From: Bacteroidia bacterium
GTDB taxonomy: Bacteria; Bacteroidota; Bacteroidia; UKL13-3
DNA: 64,000 bases
Direction of reading: 5' to 3'
Assembly (NCBI GenBank): GCA_020049855.1
Contig: JAGVLJ010000038.1
Span: forward strand, 1-64,000
Shown: positions 41,502 to 50,906 of the stretch, piece by piece
How the letters are laid out: each line of letters opens with the position of its first letter
How positions within the stretch are numbered: the first letter of the stretch is position 1
Position numbers and translations under genes: made by a program
The notes under the pieces: model-generated
What the model saw: only the letters and a program-made list of their open reading frames with translations
Databases searched by the model: none
What the model was told of the DNA's origin: nothing

Positions 41502-42495
41502 TATTTACATTTTAGCCATCGAATCATCGTGCGATGATACCTCGGCTGCGGTGCTGCACAATGGCAAAATACTTGCCAACGTGGTGGCGGGTCAGGAGAT
41601 ACACAAATTGTGGGGAGGGGTAGTACCTGAATTGGCTTCGCGTGCTCATCAGCAAAATATTGTACCTGTGGTTGATGCCGCCATGCGAGAAGCCGGAATT
41701 ACCCAGAAGCAATTGAGTGCCATTGCGTTTACCTGCGGCCCCGGTTTACTGGGGTCGTTGCTGGTAGGGGTGTCTTTTGCAAAGGCCATGGCATTGGCAT
41801 TGAACATTCCGCTTATCGAGGTAAATCATATGCAGGCTCATGTGTTGGCTCATTTTATTGATGCACCTCAGCCACCGTTTCCTTTTTTATGCCTTACTGT
41901 ATCCGGTGGGCACACTCAAATTGTTCGCATTAACAGCCCTGCCGATATGAAAATTATTGGCGAAACGATGGATGATGCCGCAGGTGAGGCTTTTGACAAA
42001 ACGGCCAAATTGCTTGGGCTACCTTATCCGGGTGGGCCACTTATTGACCAATATGCACAACAAGGGAATACCGAGGCGTTTAAATTTCCTGTTCCCAATA
42101 TACCAGGGTATGATTTCAGTTTTAGCGGACTAAAAACCTCGGTGTTGTATTTTATGCAAAAACAAACACCCGAATTTTTAAGCACTCATTTGCCTGATGT
42201 ATGTGCTTCGGTACAAAAGGCAATTATCACGCATTTGATGAAAAAACTAAAGCAGGCAGCGGCTGATACGGGTATTTCACATATTGCCATTGCAGGTGGA
42301 GTATCGGCCAATAGCGGATTGCGGGATGCTATAAGCAGGGAAGGTACCAAACTGGGATGGACAACCTATATTCCGGCTTTTGAATATTGTACCGACAATG
42401 CCGCCATGATAGCCATGACCGCCTATTTTAAGTTTCTTGAAAGTGATTTTTCAGAGCAATCCATTTCGCCTTACGCACGGTTTGGAGGATTTTAA
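41485..42495 (+). CDS. tsaD: tRNA N6-adenosine threonylcarbamoyltransferase
   Basis: ILAIESSCDDTSAAV, EVNHMQAHVLAHF, TVSGGHTQIV, IAIAGGVSANSGLR. TTG start. Confidence 0.98.
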   Translation: MTKENNIYILAIESSCDDTSAAVLHNGKILANVVAGQEIHKLWGGVVPELASRAHQQNIVPVVDAAMREAGITQKQLSAIAFTCGPGLLGSLLVGVSFAKAMALALNIPLIEVNHMQAHVLAHFIDAPQPPFPFLCLTVSGGHTQIVRINSPADMKIIGETMDDAAGEAFDKTAKLLGLPYPGGPLIDQYAQQGNTEAFKFPVPNIPGYDFSFSGLKTSVLYFMQKQTPEFLSTHLPDVCASVQKAIITHLMKKLKQAAADTGISHIAIAGGVSANSGLRDAISREGTKLGWTTYIPAFEYCTDNAAMIAMTAYFKFLESDFSEQSISPYARFGGF

Positions 42496-42505
42496 TGCTA
42501 TTTTA

Positions 42506-42772
42506 TCAATCGAAACCCTCAGCAAAAAATTCTTCAAGGGTTATTTTATGGGCTTCTGCAATTTTTTGTAAACTCACAATGGTAATATTTGTACCTCTTT
42601 CATAGCGGCCATACTGAGCTCTAGGAATACCTGCATCATAGGCAAAGTTCTCTTGGTTAGTGTAGCCAGCCTGAATACGTAATTCCTTTATTTTTTTCCC
42701 AATTTTTAAAATGAAGTTTTTTTCGCTGTGTTTTGCCACCTTGGCAAGGAAGTGAAGAAAAAAAATATACAC
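42506..42772 (-). CDS. XRE-family HTH transcriptional regulator
   Basis: IGKKIKELRIQAGYTNQENFAYDAGIPRAQYGRYERGTNITIVSLQKIAEAHKITLEEFF; GTG start. Confidence 0.85.
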   Translation of the reverse strand: MYIFFLHFLAKVAKHSEKNFILKIGKKIKELRIQAGYTNQENFAYDAGIPRAQYGRYERGTNITIVSLQKIAEAHKITLEEFFAEGFD

Positions 42773-43100
42773 ATCCCTTTTAAAAGTGGAACTTTAAAGT
42801 ATCTTTGAGTATAAATTTAAACTTGCTGCCTAATTTTATCCAGTCTGATTTTTAGGGGTACTTACATATGAAAGGGATGTAAGGCTTAAATTTGAAAGAA
42901 CATTTACTCCGGTATATGTCAGGTTCAAATTCGCAGTTTGTAATTTATGTTTCAAAGGAAAGTGCGTATGGGGAGGTATATCTTCCTTCGTCCTATTTTT
43001 ATTATATTGAATCTTATCATGGAAAATACGTGTATTTGAATGGGGCGAAATTAACTGTAGTTTGGAAATATGTCCCGTAATAAATTCATTAATTTAAGCT

Positions 43101-43145
43101 TTACAAGTATGATTAATAGGAAATTCCTATTAATCATACTTGTAA
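43101..43145. repeat. Perfect 45-bp palindrome (22-bp arms, 1-nt centre)
   Basis: TTACAAGTATGATTAATAGGAA-A-TTCCTATTAATCATACTTGTAA. Confidence 0.97.
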
Positions 43146-43894
43146 TTTTGAATATTCACTCTTTTGCACAGGTTAAAATTTCAGCTTCAGCATGTGGTAG
43201 TGTTCTTCTGAATTACGCAAGTCAGTATCGTCTGGGGGTGGATCAAATAACAACTTATGGATTTAATGGATCCGGAGGGGCTAAAATTGGCGTTAACATT
43301 AAGGTTATTCAGATCGAAAGCGGATTGCTTCGGGTTTATAATAGATCTAAATTTAAATTAGAAAATTCCGCTCAACCGGCAAGATTTAAGTTACCTAATA
43401 TGGGAATTACTTTTTTTTACACTGAGGTTCCAATAAATATTTTGTTCACTCCATACAAAAGGGATAAAGTGTCTATTCAATCTTTGTTCGGATTTACTTA
43501 TGTGATAAATAATAAACGTGGAGGCAATGTTGATTTTTTGAGCAGTTCAGGGGTTAAGTTTTTTTCTTTCGGCAACAATCCTTATGCAATGGAATACAAT
43601 TACCGAGACCTGCGTACCATTTATTCAACTTTCTTATTTAATGGCGGATTGCGTTTAAATTATATACTCACGGACAGAGTAAGTGTTGATGGAACTTTTT
43701 TATTTAAATCAGGCACTAAACCATTAGCTACATCTACATTGTATTATGCCTACTACCGTACCGATATTTTACCTGTTCAAAAAACAGTTGCCGAAGCGGA
43801 TATTATTAACAACGGTAGCAGTATTGCTTTCGAGCTGGGTTTAAGATATCAGCTTTATGGTAAAAATGAGGTAACCAAACCTAAAAAGTTCTGA
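43109..43894 (+). CDS. Secreted/outer membrane beta-barrel-like hypothetical protein
   Basis: Start MINRKFLLIILVILNIHSFAQ (in-frame ATG at 43109) gives a classical signal peptide; beta-rich body. Confidence 0.75.
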   Translation: MINRKFLLIILVILNIHSFAQVKISASACGSVLLNYASQYRLGVDQITTYGFNGSGGAKIGVNIKVIQIESGLLRVYNRSKFKLENSAQPARFKLPNMGITFFYTEVPINILFTPYKRDKVSIQSLFGFTYVINNKRGGNVDFLSSSGVKFFSFGNNPYAMEYNYRDLRTIYSTFLFNGGLRLNYILTDRVSVDGTFLFKSGTKPLATSTLYYAYYRTDILPVQKTVAEADIINNGSSIAFELGLRYQLYGKNEVTKPKKF

Positions 43895-43918
43895 TTTGTC
43901 AGCAGTGCCGTTAAAGGT

Positions 43919-46456
43919 TTAATATTCCATTTCCATTCCGCCTTGTCCTTCTCTGCGTTGAGGTTTTTTACGAAAGATAGATACATCGGTTTCTCCAAAG
44001 CGCCAGGTAAATCCTACACGGAAAAAGCGGGTATCCCACCTGCGCGAAAAGTTTTGAATAAACGTACTGCTTTCATACAAAGCTCCCCAGCGTTTGGTGT
44101 TGAATACATCACTAAGCGTTGCATTAAATGAGATACGTTTGCCTACATCCTTACTTAATGACAAATCCATAAAGTACACGCGCTTGGTGGTGCCCTGCGG
44201 AATAATTTTAGGCGCTTCGTACGAACCATTCCATTGTAAGGTAAATGCTTTTGGAAGTTTGTAGCTTACCGTAGTTTTTCCATTCCAACTGTAACCACTA
44301 TTTTGCAACGGAGTGCTGCCAGTGGTTGGGTTGGCTGTTATGGTGGTATAATACACGTTTCCGTTAAGGGTAAGGTCTAGTTTTTTGGCAAATGAAAATT
44401 TTATGGTGTTTTCCCATCCATAGTTCCAACTGCTTTTTCCGTTGGTAAACGTACTTACCAGTATAGAGGTATCGGTGGGTAACGGATATACATAACTGGT
44501 AATGGCCCGGTCTAAATATTTGGCATAGGCCGAGGAAAGCCAGCTGCCTTTTTTGAATAACCGAAAATAATTGGCTTCAGCTATCGTGATAAACTCAGGC
44601 CCAAGAGCAGGATTACCGATGCGATAACTTTGCCTATCGCTGAACAAAATAAATGGCATTATCTGCATATAATTTGGGCGATTAATTTTTCTCGAAAAGT
44701 TCAGCTGAAATTCATTGTTGGTATTAATTTTTTTAGTGAGGTAAATACTGGGGAAAATGGCGTTCCACAAATTTTTGCCTCCTTTGGGGTATAAGTATTC
44801 AAAGGTTTGGTTTTTATCAAGTAGTTTGGCAATAAAATAGGTTTGCTCAAATCGCAATCCGGTCTGGTATCCTATTTTTTTTAACATGCCGCTGTAATTG
44901 ATATAAGCCGCATTTACCATATCGGTTACGTTGTAGTTATTGGAGAGTGCACTGTCTCGAATATATTTTTCCAGCGCATAGTTTAACAAAGCCGCATCTA
45001 ATTTGGAGTTGTTGAGCTTATAGTTGCTTTTTAATCCCCATTCCAGTTTGCTGGTATCATTTATGGGGTTGGTGAAATCAAACTGAAAGGTAACCAAATT
45101 ACCTTTACCATATCCTTTATTATCCTGAATTTGTGGATTATTTGGTAATAGCCCTCCTCCAAAAAAATAATTATAAGTAGTAAATGTAGAAGTGTTTTGA
45201 TTGGTTGAATAGTTGTAACTGATATCCGTGATAAATTCCTTTCCTTTTCTCGGGTAACTGTGCCGCAGGATTATTTGCGAGGTAGCATTCTGAAAGCTAT
45301 TGTCCTGTTTGTTAATCCGGTTACCGTAAATAAGCATTTGGTTTGCCGAATCACGAATATCGAAACGTTGGCCATCATCCATTTTGAATACGCCATTGGT
45401 AATACTTTGTGCAAGAGTAATGGTAGTACGGTTGGTTACATTATAATCAATACTTATGCGCCCATTGTGAAAGGCATTATTTACCTGATTAATATTTTTT
45501 TGGTTAAAATAACCCGTTGTTTGCCCTTCGAAAAGACTTGTGCGGTAAGTGTATCCGTTATTTTTGTTGGCTCGTGTATTGAGGTTATACGAAATTGAGA
45601 AGTTGAACTTTTTTTCTTTTATATTCACGTTGGTGTTTACTCCGTATCGGTTATTGGTTCCAATATTTGCACCCACCACACCATTATATCCTGGTTTGGT
45701 GTTCTTTTTCATTATTACGTTAAGAATACCTCCCGAAGCGTTTGCATCAAACTTGGCCGATGGGTTGGTAATTACTTCCACCCGTTCAATCTGGTCAGCC
45801 GGAATTTGTTCAAGTGTAAGGGTAGTAGGTCGTCCGTCAACAAAAATGGTGGGTGATGAGTTACGTAAAGCCACGTTTCCATCGGCATCAACCGTTACCC
45901 CTGGCACATTTTTCATTACGTCAAGGGCCGTTCCACCTTTTACGGAGATATCTTTTTCTACATTATATACTTTGCGGTCAATGTTTAGAGCCACCGAATT
46001 TTTTTCGCCCTGAACAGTTACCTGTTTTAATGCGGTAGTTGATGTGCTGATGCGGATGTTTCCCAAATCCTGGTCAAATGAGGTAGGTGAAATATGCACT
46101 CGTATAACTTTAATATTATACCCGATAGATTGTAAGCGCAGGCGATAAACCCCGATTGGAATTTTTTCCATAAGAAAATCACCGTTGGCTTTGCTTAGTG
46201 CTCCTGTTACAATACTGTCCTTCCCTATTGAAAGCAAGGTTATGGCCGCATACTCAATCGGTTCTTTGGAGGTGGAATCAATTACTTTACCATACAGTCT
46301 GCCAATTGCCGGTACTTTACCAATCACCATTTTGTCGGTAGGTGGGGTTTGTGCCTTTATTCCAAAGGCGAGCAGCAGTGCGGTAAATAGAATGGCGTAT
46401 TTCAATTTTGTATAAGAAAGATGCAAAAATATTCCCATCTGTTTACAAAACACCAT
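43919..46456 (-). CDS. Outer membrane beta-barrel / TonB-dependent receptor family protein
   Basis: Carboxypeptidase-like regulatory domain, plug-like VEVITNPSAKFDANASGGILNVIMKK, C-terminal beta barrel. Confidence 0.93.
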   Translation of the reverse strand: MVFCKQMGIFLHLSYTKLKYAILFTALLLAFGIKAQTPPTDKMVIGKVPAIGRLYGKVIDSTSKEPIEYAAITLLSIGKDSIVTGALSKANGDFLMEKIPIGVYRLRLQSIGYNIKVIRVHISPTSFDQDLGNIRISTSTTALKQVTVQGEKNSVALNIDRKVYNVEKDISVKGGTALDVMKNVPGVTVDADGNVALRNSSPTIFVDGRPTTLTLEQIPADQIERVEVITNPSAKFDANASGGILNVIMKKNTKPGYNGVVGANIGTNNRYGVNTNVNIKEKKFNFSISYNLNTRANKNNGYTYRTSLFEGQTTGYFNQKNINQVNNAFHNGRISIDYNVTNRTTITLAQSITNGVFKMDDGQRFDIRDSANQMLIYGNRINKQDNSFQNATSQIILRHSYPRKGKEFITDISYNYSTNQNTSTFTTYNYFFGGGLLPNNPQIQDNKGYGKGNLVTFQFDFTNPINDTSKLEWGLKSNYKLNNSKLDAALLNYALEKYIRDSALSNNYNVTDMVNAAYINYSGMLKKIGYQTGLRFEQTYFIAKLLDKNQTFEYLYPKGGKNLWNAIFPSIYLTKKINTNNEFQLNFSRKINRPNYMQIMPFILFSDRQSYRIGNPALGPEFITIAEANYFRLFKKGSWLSSAYAKYLDRAITSYVYPLPTDTSILVSTFTNGKSSWNYGWENTIKFSFAKKLDLTLNGNVYYTTITANPTTGSTPLQNSGYSWNGKTTVSYKLPKAFTLQWNGSYEAPKIIPQGTTKRVYFMDLSLSKDVGKRISFNATLSDVFNTKRWGALYESSTFIQNFSRRWDTRFFRVGFTWRFGETDVSIFRKKPQRREGQGGMEMEY

Positions 46457-46859
46457 CTATCGGTATAATGGGCTTTTTTTTCGACAAACGGAGAAATTCT
46501 GGCAGGGCAGGTAAAATAACTAATGAGCTTTTTGCCATTGATTCGTTAGTTACATTAAATTTGAGTGGAATAATCAACATTTAGTAGGGCAAAATGGTCA
46601 GCAGGTGTTTGCTGTATATGCCGATAAAGGTACTATTGAAAAAAATTATTGCCAGATACAATCGGTAACAGACACCATTCAAGCATCCTGAACACGGCAG
46701 CCATTATATTATCAAAACGATTCAATGCTTTATTTTCCTACTTTACTTGTTTAGGTTTGTTGTTTAGAGCATCGTATTTATTTATTAAATGGGATATACT
46801 TCGTAACTAGTAAATACGCCAATAGATTTACCTCTATCTATAATTTTCTTATCAGCTCA

Positions 46860-47336
46860 TTACTCAACTTCGTTCTCTTCGCTTTCGGTGGCAGGAGAAA
46901 TACCTTCCGATTTTAACCAATTTGTAATAGTTTGAATCTGTGTTTCACTCAAGGCAGTTTTTTTATGTATCCACAAATAGGATTTAAGAGGCATTTCGTG
47001 TTCTTTTATTTCCTCAGCCATTTCCTGTAGTTTTTTCGTTTTTCGTTTTGGGCTGTAGGTAGCAAATTCAGAGAAATTAAGTTCTTCTTTTGCTTCATTC
47101 ACGTGGTTTTGAATCCAAAGCCCCACCGGTTGAATATTGGCGTACCAGGGGTAATTTGTATGGTTGGAATGACAATCAAAGCAAGATGTCTCCAGAATTT
47201 GCTTCACCTCTACAGGTACATTTGCTCCATGTGTAATATCATTTGCCGAATAAGCAGTACCTTCATTTCGGGTGGGGCGTACAAGTTGAAGAATAACCAA
47301 CAAGCCGCCTAAAGTCAATAAAATTTTCTTTTTCAT
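46860..47336 (-). CDS. Haem-binding domain (DUF1924-like/haem_bd) protein
   Basis: Signal anchor and CFDCHSNHTNYPWYANIQPVGLWIQNHVNEAKEELNFSEF. Confidence 0.88.
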   Translation of the reverse strand: MKKKILLTLGGLLVILQLVRPTRNEGTAYSANDITHGANVPVEVKQILETSCFDCHSNHTNYPWYANIQPVGLWIQNHVNEAKEELNFSEFATYSPKRKTKKLQEMAEEIKEHEMPLKSYLWIHKKTALSETQIQTITNWLKSEGISPATESEENEVE

Positions 47337-47737
47337 CAGCCAAAATTACAAAGAAATACCTTTCCACCATGCCATTTTTGCTACTTTTACTTGTGCAATA
47401 AGTAAACTGAGTATGCTGTGCTTGCCTTTTTAATGTTCGTAACGTAAACATTAAATACCACTTACAAGACAGTTTCATAAGCTAAGTTGATCCGTGGTAA
47501 TACTGATCGGGATGATTTTTCATTACCAAAGCACTGGCATGGTGATTCGTGAAAGAGCGAATCAAAAGGCGTGCATGCTGAATAGGTCTGGCTTAGGTTA
47601 CTTTATACGGGATGTAAGGTTGAAAAGCAGGCATTTGTTTTTGAGAATAAAAAACCTTACGATTTGTTGTACATCATTACCCACGAAGGAGAGAGGAAAA
47701 CAGTATATTTTGATATCTCTAATTTCTTCGAAAAGTT

Positions 47738-48241
47738 TTATCTGGTAAGGGCGTGAATCATATCCATATGTTGCGGGAATTGGTTTAATAAATCGTTCCT
47801 GTCGGCAAGTTCAAAATCGGCAAAGTCAAAACCCGGGGCTACGGTGCAGCCTACCAAAGCATAGTTGCCACCGTTTTTAACCCGTGAACCAAACCAGCTT
47901 CCGGCCTCTATTAGGCACTGAAAATTTTCTCCCTATTCCATGTCAGTACCTAAATGATGAATATATAATTCACCTGAGGGTTTAATTTCAATAATTTCCA
48001 GCGAATCGCCAGCGTAAAAGTGCCATAATTCATCAGCAGCAATGCGATGCAGCGCGCTAAACTGTGCCTGCTGTAACAAAAAGTAAATGGCGGTTGAATA
48101 CGCTCTGTCCCCATGAAAAGTGGCAGGTAAATGCGCCCGGGCAATGGTGTGCTTTGCACGGTAAGTTTCTCTGAAAGCCCCTCCTTCAATATGCTCTGTA
48201 AGGTTTAGTTTTTTTATCCAGTATGCGGCTGTTTGTTTCAT
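47738..48241 (-). pseudogene. DUF985 / cupin_5 family protein interrupted by an in-frame TAG
   Basis: N-part ...YIHHLGTDME, TAG at 47933-47935, then same frame GENFQCLIEAGSWFGSRVKNGGNYALVGCTVAPGFDFADFELADRNDLLNQFPQHMDMIHALTR to TAA at 47738-47740. Confidence 0.85.
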
Positions 48242-48419
48242 GCGGCAAATTAGGATAAAGCGGTAAATCTATTGGCATCCTTAAACTAACAGCGGTCAGT
48301 TTTCTTTCAGCAGTGCTCGGTTGCTGAAGTTGCAAACTTTAGTTATTTTGTGTTACAAGTTGCACCCCGAATGGGTCGGGACTAAAAGAACTTGCAACAG
48401 CAGGGGGGGGCATAGGTAG

Positions 48420-48878
48420 CTACCTTCGCTTTCTAACCTTTCGCATTGATTCTAATTTCATTATTTCGCTTTCATCTTTTTGGCGTGTTCGTTTACAGAT
48501 ATCAGTATATAAGTATTGGGGTACTATATTCCCTTGAGTATAATATCTTTTTCTATAGTTTGCATAAATGACATAGATTTCTCCAATTTCAAATGTAAAG
48601 CCGCAGTCGCCATTACCTCTTCCACTAATTACTTGAAGAGTATCCTTAATTAGCTTACCCTTATATATATTTTCAACTATAATAGAATACTTAATCCTAT
48701 TAATGTGAATGCCAGTTGGACTATCAATTACAAAGGAAGGCTCTTCTGTAAAAACTTTTCCTGTTATAACAACATCCGATTTTGCTAGTTCTACTTTTAC
48801 CGAAGCTTGAGGAATGCAACTGCACGCATTGACTTGGTTTTGAATAAATAATAACAAAACACAAAACAATATTTTTTT
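48420..48878 (-). CDS. Hypothetical secreted Cys-rich protein (TIMP/netrin-like start)
   Basis: MKKILFCVLLLFIQNQVNACSCIPQASVKVELAKSDVVITGKV. Confidence 0.7.
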   Translation of the reverse strand, partial: KKILFCVLLLFIQNQVNACSCIPQASVKVELAKSDVVITGKVFTEEPSFVIDSPTGIHINRIKYSIIVENIYKGKLIKDTLQVISGRGNGDCGFTFEIGEIYVIYANYRKRYYTQGNIVPQYLYTDICKRTRQKDESEIMKLESMRKVRKRR

Positions 48879-48991
48879 CATAAATCCCCCCAACTTATAC
48901 TCATTTGCAAGGAGTACTTTTTTTGCTTTGTGTTTATTCACTTCGTTCATGAGTAAGTTGTAACGCTCTCTTTCATTTGAATGTTACTTTT

Positions 48992-49817
48992 CTACGGCTT
49001 TACCAATACATGGCCTTTGAAGGATGCTTTTCCTGAATTGTAAGTATATTTTAAATCGCAAAATTCAATTTTTAAGGAGCCATCGCCATTTTTGGTCACG
49101 TACACTTTAGTTCCCGGATCGATGCTCCATGATTGAAGCATATTGGATACAAAATAAACTCCTACACTTCTTTCTGTCCAGCCGGTAACATCGTTTACCA
49201 CCTGGTATTCTCCGGTTGTCGGGGGAATGCGATTGAATTTAAAATAATAATTCCATCCGGTGAAATAATCATTTAGCGTTGCCTCCCAATAATCAAAACC
49301 TTCATGAGTGCTCATGTCAAAATCATCGAAGGTATGCGTTCCGGTATGATTAATAATGGTGTTTTGAGTGTATGAACATGGAGCTACCACGCGGCTGGTT
49401 CTTACTTTAAGCACTTGTTTGCTGTAAACGTATCCATATTCATTACTGGCAAAAGCCCTGATATAATAAACCGTATCGGGTTGCAGGTCATAAAGCGTTT
49501 TTGTAAAAATGCCTTTTTGCCCATTCATCAAAACCTGGTCGCTCTTGGCATCGGGTAGGGGATTTTCAAGGGAATAAAAGAAGCCCATATACTCTACCTT
49601 GGCCTTGCCTTCCGATTTTACATTGGCTGTGACGATTACATCAAATACATCAACGTTAGCACTTATAAGTTCAATTTCAGGTAATACCCCTTTACTTGGG
49701 TCACCAAACAAATCAAAACTCCCATTTTTGCAACCACCCAACGAAAGGGTATATGCCCCAATTAAGTAAAGAAGGGAAAACTTCCAAAGTCTATTTTTTT
49801 TTGAATTGTGAAATCAT
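48992..49817 (-). CDS. Fibronectin III-like lipoprotein; start codon out of frame in the sequence as given
   Basis: Body ORF 48992..49741. Upstream in-frame sequence NRLWKFSLLYLIGAYTLSLGGC is a lipoprotein signal; the only good ATG (49815-49817) is out of frame by one base of an A9 run. Confidence 0.75.
49794..49802 (-). repeat. A9 homopolymer (T9 on +) at 5' end of lipoprotein gene
   Basis: ATGATTTCACAATTC-A9-TAG; with A8 the ATG reads MISQFKKNRLWKFSLLYLIGAYTLSLGGC. Confidence 0.9.
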
Positions 49818-49821
49818 GCTA

Positions 49822-50457
49822 TTAATAAAAATAACAAGTTACACCTACCATACTTTTCCAATATGAATAACCGGCAAGTTCCCAATCCATAACCAAATTT
49901 TTCCCAACCGATCCGCTAATTAACCAGGTATCATTCAGTTCATAGCTTACACCAATTTTAGGTGTAATACCAATGGCATTGGAACTCATTTCATAATTAC
50001 CGACTTCAAAAATGTTATGTATCTCGTATTTGTAGGAGTTTGCCTGATACACCAAATCCAAACCGACAATTGGAGAAAAAGGCTTATCCAAAATTTTATA
50101 TTCCGATTGCAGTCCGATGGTGATTACCTTAAAACTTTTCCAGATTTCAGTTCTGGGGGAAAAAGTGGTGGAGTTATCCTTGCTAAGTATTCCGGCATTG
50201 TATAGCGTATCAAATCTTGGTGTGAGGGAAAAATAGCCAATAAACCCTTTTGTTTTAAACCTGCTGTCAATGTCAGCCATGCTGTATGTTAGCTCTATTC
50301 CGGGGGCTTGTTTAAATACAAAACCAAACCGGAGGCTGGGTTTAATTATACCGGTTGAAACACCAATTTGTGCCTGACCTTGCAATGACAGGAACACTAC
50401 TATTGTAAGAAGACTGAGCTTTAGTTTTTTTTTGCATAAAGTAAATTCGTTCCACAA
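49822..50457 (-). CDS. Outer membrane beta-barrel-like protein; ATG out of frame in the sequence as given
   Basis: Body in frame from a TTG; ATG at 50435-50437 is separated from the frame by one A in an A9 run. Confidence 0.75.
   Translation of the reverse strand: MWNEFTLCKKKLKLSLLTIVVFLSLQGQAQIGVSTGIIKPSLRFGFVFKQAPGIELTYSMADIDSRFKTKGFIGYFSLTPRFDTLYNAGILSKDNSTTFSPRTEIWKSFKVITIGLQSEYKILDKPFSPIVGLDLVYQANSYKYEIHNIFEVGNYEMSSNAIGITPKIGVSYELNDTWLISGSVGKNLVMDWELAGYSYWKSMVGVTCYFY
50425..50433 (-). repeat. A9 homopolymer (T9 on +) at 5' end of OMP gene
   Basis: ATGC-A9-CTAAAG; with A8 the ATG reads MQKKLKLSLLTIVVFLSLQGQAQIG. Confidence 0.9.
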
Positions 50458-50518
50458 TCTTAAGGTATAAGCATTTTAGTTGCAAGCAGGCTTCTATCCA
50501 GTACTATTTCCGTACGGA

Positions 50519-50881
50519 CTAATGCTGATGGTCGGGGCCAAATACATCGGCTTTGTGCCCAAATTCATGCGATGCTTCCCGAAGAACATTGGCAGCCTCG
50601 GCATTTCCGGTTGCGCGTTCAAAATTGTCGGCCATGGTCATTAAAAACTGAAAGGTGAAATGGTTCATTTCTTCCACGCTCATTTCTTTTGTCCATAGGT
50701 CAATGCGCATAGCTTCTTTTTGCAGTCCGTCCCACAATCCAATCATAATGGCTTTGGCTGCCTGTGGCTCTCCAAACTCTCCGTCATCAGCGGTCCAGTC
50801 AATAGATACAGGTAGGTTTTCTTTGTCCAGGTGTACATCAAATTTGATGGTGGACGTGCGTTGAATGTCGTCAGTAGTCAT
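50519..50881 (-). CDS. gldC: Gliding motility protein GldC
   Basis: STIKFDVHLDKENLPVSIDWTADDG; neighbourhood with alaS, M23 peptidase and MerR. Confidence 0.92.
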   Translation of the reverse strand: MTTDDIQRTSTIKFDVHLDKENLPVSIDWTADDGEFGEPQAAKAIMIGLWDGLQKEAMRIDLWTKEMSVEEMNHFTFQFLMTMADNFERATGNAEAANVLREASHEFGHKADVFGPDHQH

Positions 50882-50906
50882 ATAAATAATCCAATAATTA
50901 TTCTTG

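Noticed and set aside
42892-43080. 62-aa plus-strand ORF upstream of the palindrome gene
   Set aside because: TTG start and no recognisable family; could be real but not supportable from sequence alone.
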